NCBI GenBank assembly: GCA_958496175.1 | Contig: OY292275.1 | Coordinates: 63,813,701-63,877,700 of the forward strand | Direction: 5' to 3' | DNA: 64,000 nt | Source of the DNA: Sisyra terminalis | Lineage: Eukaryota > Arthropoda > Insecta > Neuroptera > Sisyridae | The notes under the pieces: model-generated | Database searches by the model: none | Seen by the model: the letters and a program-made list of their open reading frames with translations, nothing else | What the model was told of the DNA's origin: nothing | Made by a program: the position numbers and the translations under genes | Part shown: positions 50,011 through 60,179 of the stretch, piece after piece | Layout: each line of letters opens with the position of its first letter | Position numbering within the stretch: position 1 is the first letter of the stretch

Positions 50011-50057
50011 TGACCACTGAGGAAGATTGCTTGGCAATCGAAATACGTATCTGGGCA
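50011..50057 (+). ncRNA. Hammerhead ribozyme-like motif (family B), plus copy
   Basis: Identical through the core and helices to 26627-26673: CTGAGGA (50017-50023), extra A, 6-bp stem II with TTG loop, GAA, ATA-CG-TAT stem III, C17 at 50051, and TGG pairing with CCA in stem I. Identity over the whole motif between two insertions 23 kb apart, while the left-arm partner here has drifted, may reflect recent origin or selection before insertion. Confidence 0.78.
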
Positions 50058-50301
50058 ATACGTCACGAATATTTTTGAACTTTTGTTCAAATTTATGTTT
50101 ATTATATTAAATTATACTACATAAATTGGACCGCAATATATTCTATATATTGTATACACAGAAAAACTTATACTTTTTGATATTTTTATTATTTATGACC
50201 AGTGATTCGAAACTTTTGATCAAATTGTTTCGATTTACAATCTTGAACGTTAGCTTAGAAAAGATATTTCAAATTTGTTCAGCAACTGTTTTTATTTGGT
50301 T

Positions 50302-50319
50302 AAAGCTCATGCGAGCTTT
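50302..50319. repeat. AAAGCTC/GAGCTTT mini-hairpin
   Basis: AAAGCTC, ATGC loop, GAGCTTT: seven-base-pair arms. Confidence 0.6.
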
Positions 50320-51340
50320 CGTACAATTAACTTTGTAGTCTATTACCATTATTGACTTTTCCTATTCTTTTTTTGTTTTATTATTTTGTTTCGTAAATTT
50401 CGAAACAACATCACAAAACTTCATCGGATGGTTTTGTGTTTAAAATATAATTTCAACTCCGACTGGAAAACGGGAAAGCTCAAGTTTCCAGTTGCAAGCT
50501 CCTCTCAAGCTCATGTGTAATAAGTAAGGTGAGCAAGGACAGAGATAGAGCACGCCAGAAAAACGAGGCCTCACGGTTCTCTCGCTTCCTCTCATTGTAA
50601 CATCTACGTGGGGTTTACCATATAACAATGCATTATAGCATCGAACGTGATAATATTCGTTTAACAATGACCGTTTTACTCCAAGCCATCCCCGATCTAC
50701 TATTAGTCTCAAACATACAAAACTATTCATCCTTTGGCCCTCATCATTGTTTCCAGCTTGCAATCTCCTTTTCCCTCCAAAATGGTCGTCTCACCTCACC
50801 CCCCACCCCCATTTGCCGCCCACCTCACCCACCCTCATCTGCCTCCCTAATCATCAGCTTCATTCCCCATTAACCACATCCTGACAACAATAATGCCAAC
50901 TCAGAGCTTCATCAAACAATATCCTCCACCTCAAAAGCTCAAACCACTTGTAATATGTCAACCTATCTCGCTTTCTTCTTCATTAAACACATTCACGCAT
51001 CCTTACCCACAGTCGTCAGTTTGCATTATATGCAAAAGTCCATCGCATTTTCCATTTGAAATGTGTAGAGAATTTGTTTACTATTTCTGCTATTTGGGTG
51101 GAAAAGTTGTAATGAAATGCACAAATGCATTTTAAGTCCCATCGTCTTCGTTTCGACTTCTTTTTTTTTTTGGGGGGGAAGGGGGAAATTTGCATTTTAT
51201 TGAATATTTACATTTCTCATTATCGAAATGGTAATGGAAAAGCAAATAGCAACAAAAACTAGGTCGACTCAATGCTGAAAAGAAATCACTAAATAAAAGT
51301 CAAAGTTTTTTTTTTAGTGAACAAACAACAAACATTCATA

Positions 51341-52070
51341 TAAAGGACATAGGTCATTTGGTTTATAATTTCAGGGTATTTTGGTTCTATTGCGATACAT
51401 TAATTCGGCAATTTTCAGATTCCTATGTATTACCATTTCTTCACGAATCGAAAAAAACTGGAAATCATAAAAAAAAAATTTTCTCAGAAACTTGTGAATC
51501 GATTTATTTGAATTTTGGATATGTTATAGGGGCTGATGGTAGCTTCTAGAAAAAAAATTAAGAGCTTTATCGATTGATAAGATCCTTGAAAAAAGAGAGC
51601 TTTTTCGTTTAATTTTTAACCATGATACAATTTTGGTACAACTACAAAACTATGTTTTTCGAATTCCCCATCCAATTTCCTTTAAAATCTTTTAAATTTT
51701 AAAAAACGCATAACTTTAAAGAAAATTGTATGGGGAATTCGAAACAAATAGTTTTGTAATTGTACCAAAATCGTATCATGGTTAAAAATTAAAATTATAA
51801 GAAAAAGCTCTCTTTTGTTAAGGATCTTATAAACCGATAAAGCTCTTATTATTTTTTCTAAAAGCTACCATCAGTCACTAAAACATATTCAAAATTCAAA
51901 TAAATCGATGACAAGTTTCTGAAATTTTTTTTTTCTGATTTCCAGCTTTTTTCGATTTTTAAAGAAACGGTAACACATAGCAATCTGAAGCTTGCTGAAT
52001 TAATGTATCTTAATAGTACCAACATACTCTGAAAATATGAACCAAATCCTCCTGATTTATTTAAGCTCAA
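51341..52070. repeat. Palindromic repeat P, complete
   Basis: About 730 bp with arms of about 350 bp and a centre near 51700 (TTTTAAATTTTAAAA). Left-arm phrases such as AATCGATTTATTTGAATTTT reappear inverted in the right arm. Part of the left arm recurs at 18290-18535. Termini and any target duplication are unclear. Non-coding. Confidence 0.75.
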
Positions 52071-52118
52071 ATCCATGTAATTCCCCTGGCTATTTTAGTC
52101 TTTTGGAATAATCTACAT

Positions 52119-53090
52119 TAGACTGATTCAAAAAATCATGATTTTTTTTACCTTAATTAAATCGAAAATATTGTTGGGAATGACAAAAAAAATCCTGTGA
52201 AAGTTTAAGCACTTAATATTAAGTATTAAGAGGTGCCACATCGCAAATTTCGATTTTCCATTTAAATAACATGGGAACAATTTTCTCTGGCACTTTGGAA
52301 TTTTATAGCTCACGTTGGTGACAATATTTCGAAATGATCAAGGTATATTCTTGTAGAAAATTGAACGATCTACAAAAAAGTCTAGTACAAGTTTTTGATA
52401 TATTTATTCGTTCAAAAGTTATTCGAGGTCAAAGTTGAACTAAAGAGAAATTATAATATTTTTTCAATTTTTTGACGCAACCATCAATTTTATCAGAAAA
52501 TTTTATAGAACATTTTTTGTAGAGCACTTTTTTTCCTATACCTTATCTCTATAAAAGTTTTTGATATTTTTCACAGCTCCTAAGTTATTTAATTAAAATA
52601 AAAAAAAAAAAAAAATTTGTAAAAAATATAATAATTCAGGGAGTTTTCAATTTAATGCAAATAACTTAGGACCTGTGAAAAATATCAAAAACTTTTATAG
52701 AGATAAATTATAGAAAAAAAGGGCTCTACAAAAAATGTCCTATAAAATTTTCTCATAAAATTGATGATTGCGTCAAAAAATTGAAAAAAAATATTAAATT
52801 TTCTCTTTAGTTCAGCTTTGACCTCGAATAACTTTTGAAGGAATAAATATATCAAAAACTTGTTCGAGACCTTTTTTGTAGATCATTTAATTTTCTACAA
52901 GAATATATCTTGGTTATTCCGAAATATTGTCATTAACGTGAGCTATAAAATTCCAAAGTGCTAGAGGATATTGTTGCCATGTTATTTAAATAGAAAATCG
53001 AAATTTGCGATGCGCCATATCTTAATATTAATATTAAGAGCTTAAACTTTCCCAGAATTTTTTTCTGTCAATTTTTTTTGAATCAGTCTA
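52119..53090. mobile_element. Fold-back MITE, family 1, complete copy
   Basis: 972 bp, ends TAGACTGATTC / GAATCAGTCTA, flanked by ATCTACAT (52111-52118) and ATCTATAT (53091-53098), again a 7-of-8 match for an 8-bp target duplication. Two long arms and a short AT-rich centre near 52600. No transposase. Confidence 0.88.
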
Positions 53091-53971
53091 ATCTATATAA
53101 TGTGAGCAAATCGAATTAAATAGAATTCTGCAAAAAGATTTTCATTGAATTCTACAATTTTTACTTTCAATTCTAATTTTCTTTAAACCTTTTAGCATGG
53201 GAAAATTCTTTAAAAATCGAAAACAATACAGAAGCAATGTAAAATATGAATTATTTAAGCAAGTTACACTAACTAAAAATCTTAGGAGGTGCATTTTATG
53301 TACATAAACTTTTGAATCACTCCATAAATATATAAATGGAAATTTCGAAGTAAATCGAACCAAATTATTTTCCCTTTAATCAAAACATAAGTAAAGACAC
53401 AAAAAATCGAACATCCTTCTAGTTCCTCTTCTCAAAAAAAAAAAAACACTCCCTTGCGCCCCCATTTTACCAATTCATCAGTTTGTATGTGTATTTTCTC
53501 ATCTATACGAAATGTAAAGCTTTGAAAGCTTTCTGCGGTTTTCATCAGACATTTGATAATAAATTTAGATATCTTTTACATTGAGGCTTCGGTAGAGAGT
53601 GACAGCAACAGCAGTCGAGGGGCTGGGGGAATGTTGGAAAACTTTTCAAAATTAAATATTAACCACACTTTATATATTAATTTGATTCAAATGAAAACGT
53701 ATTCTCTCCTTTGCTGCCCTATTCATTTACTTCTTTTGTATTAGTGTATATGTGTGTATTTGGTTTTCCTTGGGAAAACGAAGAAAATCTTAAACATGAT
53801 TGGAGGAAATTAATGCTTAAACTTTACAAGCTTCATTAAGGAAAGTTAATGGTTAATTAATATACGAATTTTTTTCGAAAACTCGATTAAAAAAAATGAT
53901 TTTTGATTAGGAAAAGTGTAGGAAATTTTTATAAAAATTTAAATAGATAAATAAAGCGGATACTTTTTTAA

Positions 53972-54674
53972 GGGTGGATCACCGTCAGAACGTAAAAAAA
54001 ATGACTTTTTTAAAACTGCTGCAATTTTTTTTATTTTGGAGATATTAAAAAACGGTCTTCGGCATGTAAAAGTTGAAGATTTGAACTATTTTTTTTTATT
54101 TGCCCCGATATGTACCCTCCACCCTCCCCCTTTAACAGCGCTTTGAAATAGGGTCCTCAAAAATGAGGAGGCAAACGGAAGACAAGTTTTCTCGGAAACC
54201 AGAAGTCGGATCATGATTTTCCAAAGAATTTAGGTTTTGGTATTGCGTCTTCTTGGTACTGAACCTCGAAAATTCAAAAAAAGTTGAAAATTCACAAAAT
54301 GGCGTGACTTTGAAAATAAAGTTAAAAAAACGACCTTTTTATGGACCTTTCCCCCTCTCCCACTTTGAGGAAAGGGGGGGGAGGTTGGCCAATTTCAGAG
54401 GTTCAGTACCAAGAAGACGTGTTGAACTATAACACTCTCCAGTTTCAAGTCAATCCGTCGGATAGTTTCTGAGAAATCTTGTCTCCCAGTTTTAAAAAGT
54501 TGATTTCGAGAAAAACGCATTTAAAGTTTTTTTAAGATATTTTTTTATGTTATTATCAATTTATTCAATTTTTATCAGTGAAAATATTCAGTGAAAACAC
54601 GTTATTCTTGAATGTTATAAGAAGACATTTATAGAAAAAAAAATCGATTTTTTTTTTCTGACGGTGATCCACCC
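53972..54674. mobile_element. piggyBac-like MITE, copy 2
   Basis: 703 bp, same 19-bp inverted ends as copy 1 and TTAA on both sides (53968-53971, 54675-54678). Internal sequence matches copy 1 in reverse. Both copies have the TACCAAGAAGACG phrase and its complement, so the element is itself partly palindromic. Confidence 0.88.
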
Positions 54675-54731
54675 TTAAATAAGAAGACAATTCAGGTTGT
54701 TTAAGTCGGTTTTTTTATTTAATATGTTTAC

Positions 54732-55542
54732 TAGGGTGATTTTTTTTTTGACTTTTTTTGGTCCCATCGTGAAATTTTGTTGGAAATACCAAAAAAAAAA
54801 ATCCCTGAAAGTTTGAGCCCTTAATATTAATTTTAAGTCGTCGACCAAGACGTGTAAAGATTTCCCATTGAAAATACACGGAAACTCTGATTTTTTATTT
54901 TTAAATTTCTATATCTCAGCGGCATTTCATGGGATCGCTTTTACCGACGATGGTTTTTTTTTTTCAGAATTAAACGCTCTACAAAAGTGCCCATTGTGAC
55001 AAAGTCGTAACTCACACCGGGGAGGTAGTACGGGCCACTGAACCTGATTTTTCCATAAAATTCGTGTTTTTTTTTTTTTGCATTTATCTCGTAAATAACA
55101 AGAGCTACAGAAAAATTATAAATAAAAACTTGTAGAGAATTTGATTTCCTACAAAAAAGTTCCTGTAGACCAAATCGCGAAGATCAATATTAAACGAGAT
55201 ATTAAGCCTTGAATTTTATGGAAAAATCAGGTTCAGTGACCCGTGCTACCTGACCGGTGTGAGTTACGACTTTGTCGCAATGGGCACTTTTGTAGAGCGT
55301 TTAATTCTGAGAGAAAACCATCTTCGGTAAAAGCGATCCCATGAAATGCCACTGAGATATAGAAATTTAAAAATAAAAAATCAGAGTTTCCGTGTAGTTT
55401 CAATGGGAAATTTTGACACGTCTTGGTCGAGGACTTAAAATTAATATTAACGGCTCAAACTTTCAGAGAATGTTTTTTTTGGTATTTCCAACAAAATTTC
55501 ACGATGGGACCAAAAAAAAAAAGTAAAAAAAAAATCACCCTA
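54732..55542. mobile_element. Fold-back MITE, family 2 (hAT-type)
   Basis: 811-bp palindrome with ends TAGGGTGATTTTTTTTTT / AAAAAAAAAATCACCCTA and a perfect 8-bp target duplication ATGTTTAC (54724-54731 and 55543-55550). The end sequence TAGGG and 8-bp duplication fit the hAT superfamily. Subterminal phrases AGCCCTTAATATTAATTTTA and AAACGCTCTACAAAAG echo families 1 and 3. Non-coding. Confidence 0.88.
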
Positions 55543-55559
55543 ATGTTTACTATTCAATT

Positions 55560-55596
55560 AGCTACGTTTCGTTACGTATTGTAACTTCCTCAGGCT
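55560..55596 (-). ncRNA. Hammerhead ribozyme-like motif (family A)
   Basis: CTGAGGA, extra A, stem II GTTAC-AATAC-GTAAC, GAA, A-CG-U, A17, and a 3-bp stem I AGC/GCT. All core positions are intact. The variable position N7 is G here, against A at 31812 and T at 63339, as expected for the one free position of the core. Confidence 0.68.
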
Positions 55597-55660
55597 TCTT
55601 GATTCATAAAAATATAATATTTTCAATTTAAATTCTAATAAAAGCTTCATAATAAAAGCT

Positions 55661-57503
55661 GAGATCTGAATATATCATCTGTTAAGCGGATATGTTCTGG
55701 TCGTTTTCTCTATAGCTAATATTGATAAATAATTACATTTCAAATGTTAATGTTCAACACATATTTACACATGTCCCACAATTATCCTGTCACCATTTGG
55801 CCTCCCCTGTTACAAAATTTTCGGTAATCCTTTTAACGAATTGAAATTGAATATTCAATTGAAAACTAGCAGTTAAAAGACAACAATAACAATAATTATG
55901 GACTCGTGATAAATTACAATGTTTTCAATGTCCTTCGGTTCAAAAGGACCACAAATTGTGCAATTTGGCTGATTATTGATCCCATTCCATCCTTTTCGTC
56001 TCATTTTCGGTCATCACACTGTTTCCATATATATGACATTTACAATAAACGATAAATACAAAGGGCTCGAATGATTTATGGGACGAAATTTGTTTTACTG
56101 TTTAATGATTGTCTGTTATTGCGGTTAAATATTTACACTGTACGTATTTTATATGCATTTGTAAGTTATAACATTCCAATTACTACTCCCATTTATATAT
56201 CACAGTTAATTGCCCAATCGTTAAAAGTTTTCGATCGAAATGAAACATTTTTTCGTACTAAAACCATAAAAATATTTTTGTGAATGTTTTCCCCGTGGGA
56301 TTTTCGCACGGGGCTGTAAGGATATCTAAACTTTTTTCGGATGGAAATTGAATACTTGTAGAGCTTTGCAGATCGTGGCTGGCGTTGGAATTATGAAAGC
56401 TCACGCAAGCTTAAATTGAGTCGCACGTTAAACAGTTGGATGCACACGAAGAATTGATCGTTTGCTAGTAAAGCATAAACAGACATGACATGGACGAGTG
56501 GTCCAATGAGGGGGGAGGGGGGAGGAACGGCGGGGCAAGGAAACTAGCAGACATATCAAGATAATAAAAAGAAAATTGTTAAGTTTTCTGACGTGGAGAA
56601 GATAAAACGAGAGAGGCCAAATAAAAATGAGCTAGTTGAATTTCATTAGGGAATTTCTCAATCATTTTTCGGGAAAATTGGATAAATTTATGATTGGACG
56701 TTCGGGTGCGGGTATGGGGAGCAGTATGGTTTCTTGGTTAATTTTGTGATGTTCCAAAAATGTAATTTTCGTTTGATTAATGTTTTAATTAGTAATCACA
56801 TTAGTTGAATGGAAAAAAAATAGACAAATTGCTGTATTTGAGCCTCCGGAAATCCTTGAAAATATCAAAAAATTGTTGAATAACCTACAGATATATATCT
56901 TTGGACTTTGTTGTTCATTAATGTCGGCCAAAAAAATCGATTATTTTTTTTTTACAAGTGACACGAAAAAATGGGTTGCTAGACACCTTAAAAAAATTCT
57001 CACCAAGTATGAGCTCTTAATTTTAATAGGCAGATCCTCTGCATCGCAGTTTTATATTTTTTTCTCAGTCCAATAGAAAAAAATTCATACCTCATCATTT
57101 ATCGATTGTACAGAAAAATGTTCTGAAAGAATTTTTTAGGAAATTTAATGCTCTACAAAAAAGGTATTCTATACTTTTTCCGTAAGTCTCACCATTTGAC
57201 AGATATTAAGGATTTAATTTTGATTATTTTAAGACAAATTTCATTTTTGTTTATGAATTGTATAACTCGACCAATAAATGACTCTTATACAATGTGCAAT
57301 ACAAATTTTTGTTGGAAATTAACTGCTCTATAAAAATGGTTTCTAATGTTTTGGCGATTAAATTAACTCTTCAAAAAATATTCATCATCAAACTTAAACA
57401 ATCATGAAACTATTTGAGCTCTTTGATTTTTTGAGGAATATCTACGAAAATGTTAGAATATTACCGCATAGGATTAAGGGTGCTACGGAATTGAAAATTT
57501 TTA
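55661..57503. other. Intron DNA, possible decayed fold-back near 56990-57340
   Basis: Mostly unrecognised. Around 57008 the phrase GAGCTCTTAATTTTAAT, and around 57145 TTTAATGCTCTACAAAAAAG, are the same internal words as in the fold-back families, suggesting a badly decayed member without readable ends. Confidence 0.35.
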
Positions 57504-59229
57504 TCTATTATTATGAAGAGGAAAGATTTGATTGTTTGTTTGTTTTAAATAGGCTTCGAAACTACTTAACCGATTTGAAAAATTCTTTCACTGTTGGGAA
57601 GCCACACTATTTCCGGTGAACATAGGCTATATTAAATTTTCAAAAAAAAATAGAGATCCATACTAAAACTCCAATAATGTGTGAAAAAATTACCAAAAAA
57701 CTTTCTTACATCGCGTGCGCTGGTGATTTAACTAAAGAACGGAACAACCGAATTTAATGAAACTTTATATTAAGATACAACACAATTACTCACATACGTT
57801 AGGTTAATTATCACTCCTTAAAAATAATAAGGGAATGTACCCCCTACGTAAAAACTGAGGGATGAAAAAAAAATTTTACTTTAGATATGCGAGATATATA
57901 TCATTGGAAAGGTATTTAAAAGTTAAAAAATGATCTGTATTAATATTTTTAGTTGAACTAATAAAAAGCACAGTAATTTTATTTAAAGTACAAAAACTTG
58001 CTTTTTTGAAATATAAATGTTTTTATAGATAATAATCAGACAGTTAACTATTTTTTTTACAAAATTGTTGTAAATCGATCCTTAGGGTTGCTCAGTAAGA
58101 AAATATTAACGAAAAAAATGTAATAGTAATAATAATAATAGTAATAAAGCTTAAAGTAAATACGTTTTTAAAACCGTGCATATATAAAATCGTGTATTTA
58201 TATATTCCCTTCGATTGATGAAATTTTAATATTCGATATATTCCTTATAGGAAGTAGGCATGTGATAAGATTTTTTTTTTAAATTCCTACCCTAACAGAC
58301 AAGGGTGGATTCAGGATTTCTTTCTTGAGGAGGGGGCACAATACCTTTTATTTGCAAGTGCGTGAAAGGGATCACGAAAAAAATTCGCAATTCCAGCCAG
58401 AAATCATCATAATGATAAATAATAAATAATCATATCATCATAATGATAAAAGAAATTTAAAATCCTCTTCCAGAATAAAAGGCATACGCCAAATCGTGTA
58501 TGGTGAACTCTGGACTATCCAATATGGTTTAATTATATAGTTGAAATTCAGATATTTTAATAATAAGTTTATAGATACATTATGATTATACATGATTATG
58601 GAAGAACTGGGTTTCGTGAAATTGTACAAATTTCAATTTCGCCGTAGTTTTGTACATTGCAAGAGTGTAATAGTTTTTGGAAAAAGGTTCATTCGGGAAT
58701 TGAAAAAGGGAAATGGGGTTATTTTAATAACTTTCGACTTTTTTTTTGGTCATAATTAAGACCGAATTTATTGAACTTGGCGATATTTTTTATTTATGTA
58801 TAGCTGCTGATTGATTTACGGATTATTTGGTTCACGGTTGGTATACCCAAGGTTTATACAATACACAGGTGGCCTCATACGCTACGTGACGTATCCAGAA
58901 GAAATTCGTACATATCTTCAGACTGATTAAAATTTCAAAATTCTTCGTATGACGTCATTTTTTTTTCTAATGGGGCAACCTGTGTAATTTATAAACCTTG
59001 AGGTATACCTACCGTAGGTATACGCAATTAAACATATTTTTTTAGGTATTTATATTTATTTTTTGGAAATTAATTGATTATTACATAGAACAATTTTATT
59101 CTTTGCAACAATTTATTAAATGTGTCTTTTTCAAGAGTGTGAAGTGTTTTCAGGTATGATTATATTTTTCGTAAAAGAAATAAGAAAAATAAAATACGTT
59201 ACGCAGACGAAGTCGCGGGGATCAGCTAG
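57504..59229 (+). mobile_element. Non-autonomous Helitron, near-complete
   Basis: Starts TCTATTATTATGAAGAGG after an A and ends GCAGACGAAGTCGCGGGGAT…CTAG before a T. It matches 16882-18253 over most of its length in the opposite orientation and is longer partly because a short hAT MITE has inserted at 58848-59001. No Rep/helicase frame. Confidence 0.8.
58848..59001. mobile_element. Short hAT-type MITE, copy C, nested in a Helitron
   Basis: 154 bp with ends CAAGGTTTATACAATACACA / TATAAACCTTGA and a perfect 8-bp duplication GGTATACC (58840-58847 and 59002-59009). It inserted after the Helitron. Confidence 0.9.
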
Positions 59230-60179
59230 TCTAATATAATACAAATGGTTATATATGAATGATCTTTAAATCGTTTATATTACGTACTAAAGCACCCCGA
59301 AATTAAAAACGATAATATTTTTCGACCACATTTGCAATTTTTAGTGCATCAATAACGTGCCGTTATAAATTACCGTTAAAAACGCGATAAGTACTGCGTG
59401 GTGTAATTGTGTTAAAGGGGATGAATTTGCACGGGGGTAGTTTCTACGCCGAGTCTCGGTTATGACATGTACTAATAATTTAATGTTACATTAATATTGG
59501 ATTGAAATTTGGATTATTAATTGTTATGATAATGTAGCCGAATGTATGGATGGGTGAATTGGGGTGGGGGGGGGGGGGGTGGCAAGGGTAGGACAACAAA
59601 GCGACAACAAAGGTCACAACCAAAAACCAAAGGTCAAACGACATTAACATTTATTCGAAAATAACTCACGTTATTAATAAAACAATAATTCCCATGTATT
59701 CCCATCGCATTAATTTGTAAATATCATGTCAGAGCAATGATTTTAATCGCCGACAAAGAATTAAAACGAGAACAAAAGATGAAATTTTCGATGCGAAAAA
59801 GGATTCGACTGGATATCGTTTTACGTTAAGTGATGATATGACAAGGGTTTGGTAACTTTGCATGGGTTAAGTCTTTTGAAAACAAATAATAGGAAAATGG
59901 AAAATGGAAAATGTGATGGGTTTTGGTTGGTTGGGGAAACTTCGCGGACATTTTATTCCATTCTGCTGGACCCACCGAGAGAACGAATAAGAAATGAACA
60001 ATATAAAATTATTTATGAAAATCGTTCGTATATTATTATTTTTTTCTAGAACATATACAGAGTGTGGAAAATGTAAATAAAAGTTTTGTTTTTCAAATTG
60101 TATTAAAAGACAAGTCACGAAAATCCGCGCACTGTTCGGCTACAAATTGAATTTAAACTTTACAGATAAAATCGCTCGT
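59230..60179. other. Non-coding intron DNA
   Basis: AT-rich with a G run near 59566-59580. No gene or repeat recognised. Confidence 0.4.

Larger units (their letters stand above)
49626..50160. mobile_element. Palindromic hammerhead element (family B), copy 2
   Basis: Arms begin TGTGTATACAATATATAGAA at 49637 and end with TTCTATATATTGTATACACA near 50160. The arms carry an inverted pair of hammerhead-like motifs around a centre of about 200 bp that includes a GGGGTGGGGTGGGGG patch (about 49900). The left arm is more decayed than the right. No target duplication is evident. Confidence 0.7.
54679..55660. mobile_element. Hammerhead element remnant (family A), interrupted
   Basis: Phrase ATAAGAAGACAATTCAGG, TTTTTTATTTAATATGTTTAC, then an inserted fold-back MITE, then CTATTCAATTAGC, the hammerhead-like motif and the familiar TTGATTCATAAAAATA flank. 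Removing the insertion restores the layout seen at 33710. Only one arm with one motif is present. Confidence 0.68.

Noticed and set aside
50440..50763. 107-codon minus-strand frame of mixed composition
   Set aside because: No recognisable domain, lies inside the channel intron on the opposite strand, and overlaps a plus-strand frame of similar quality. No support for either.
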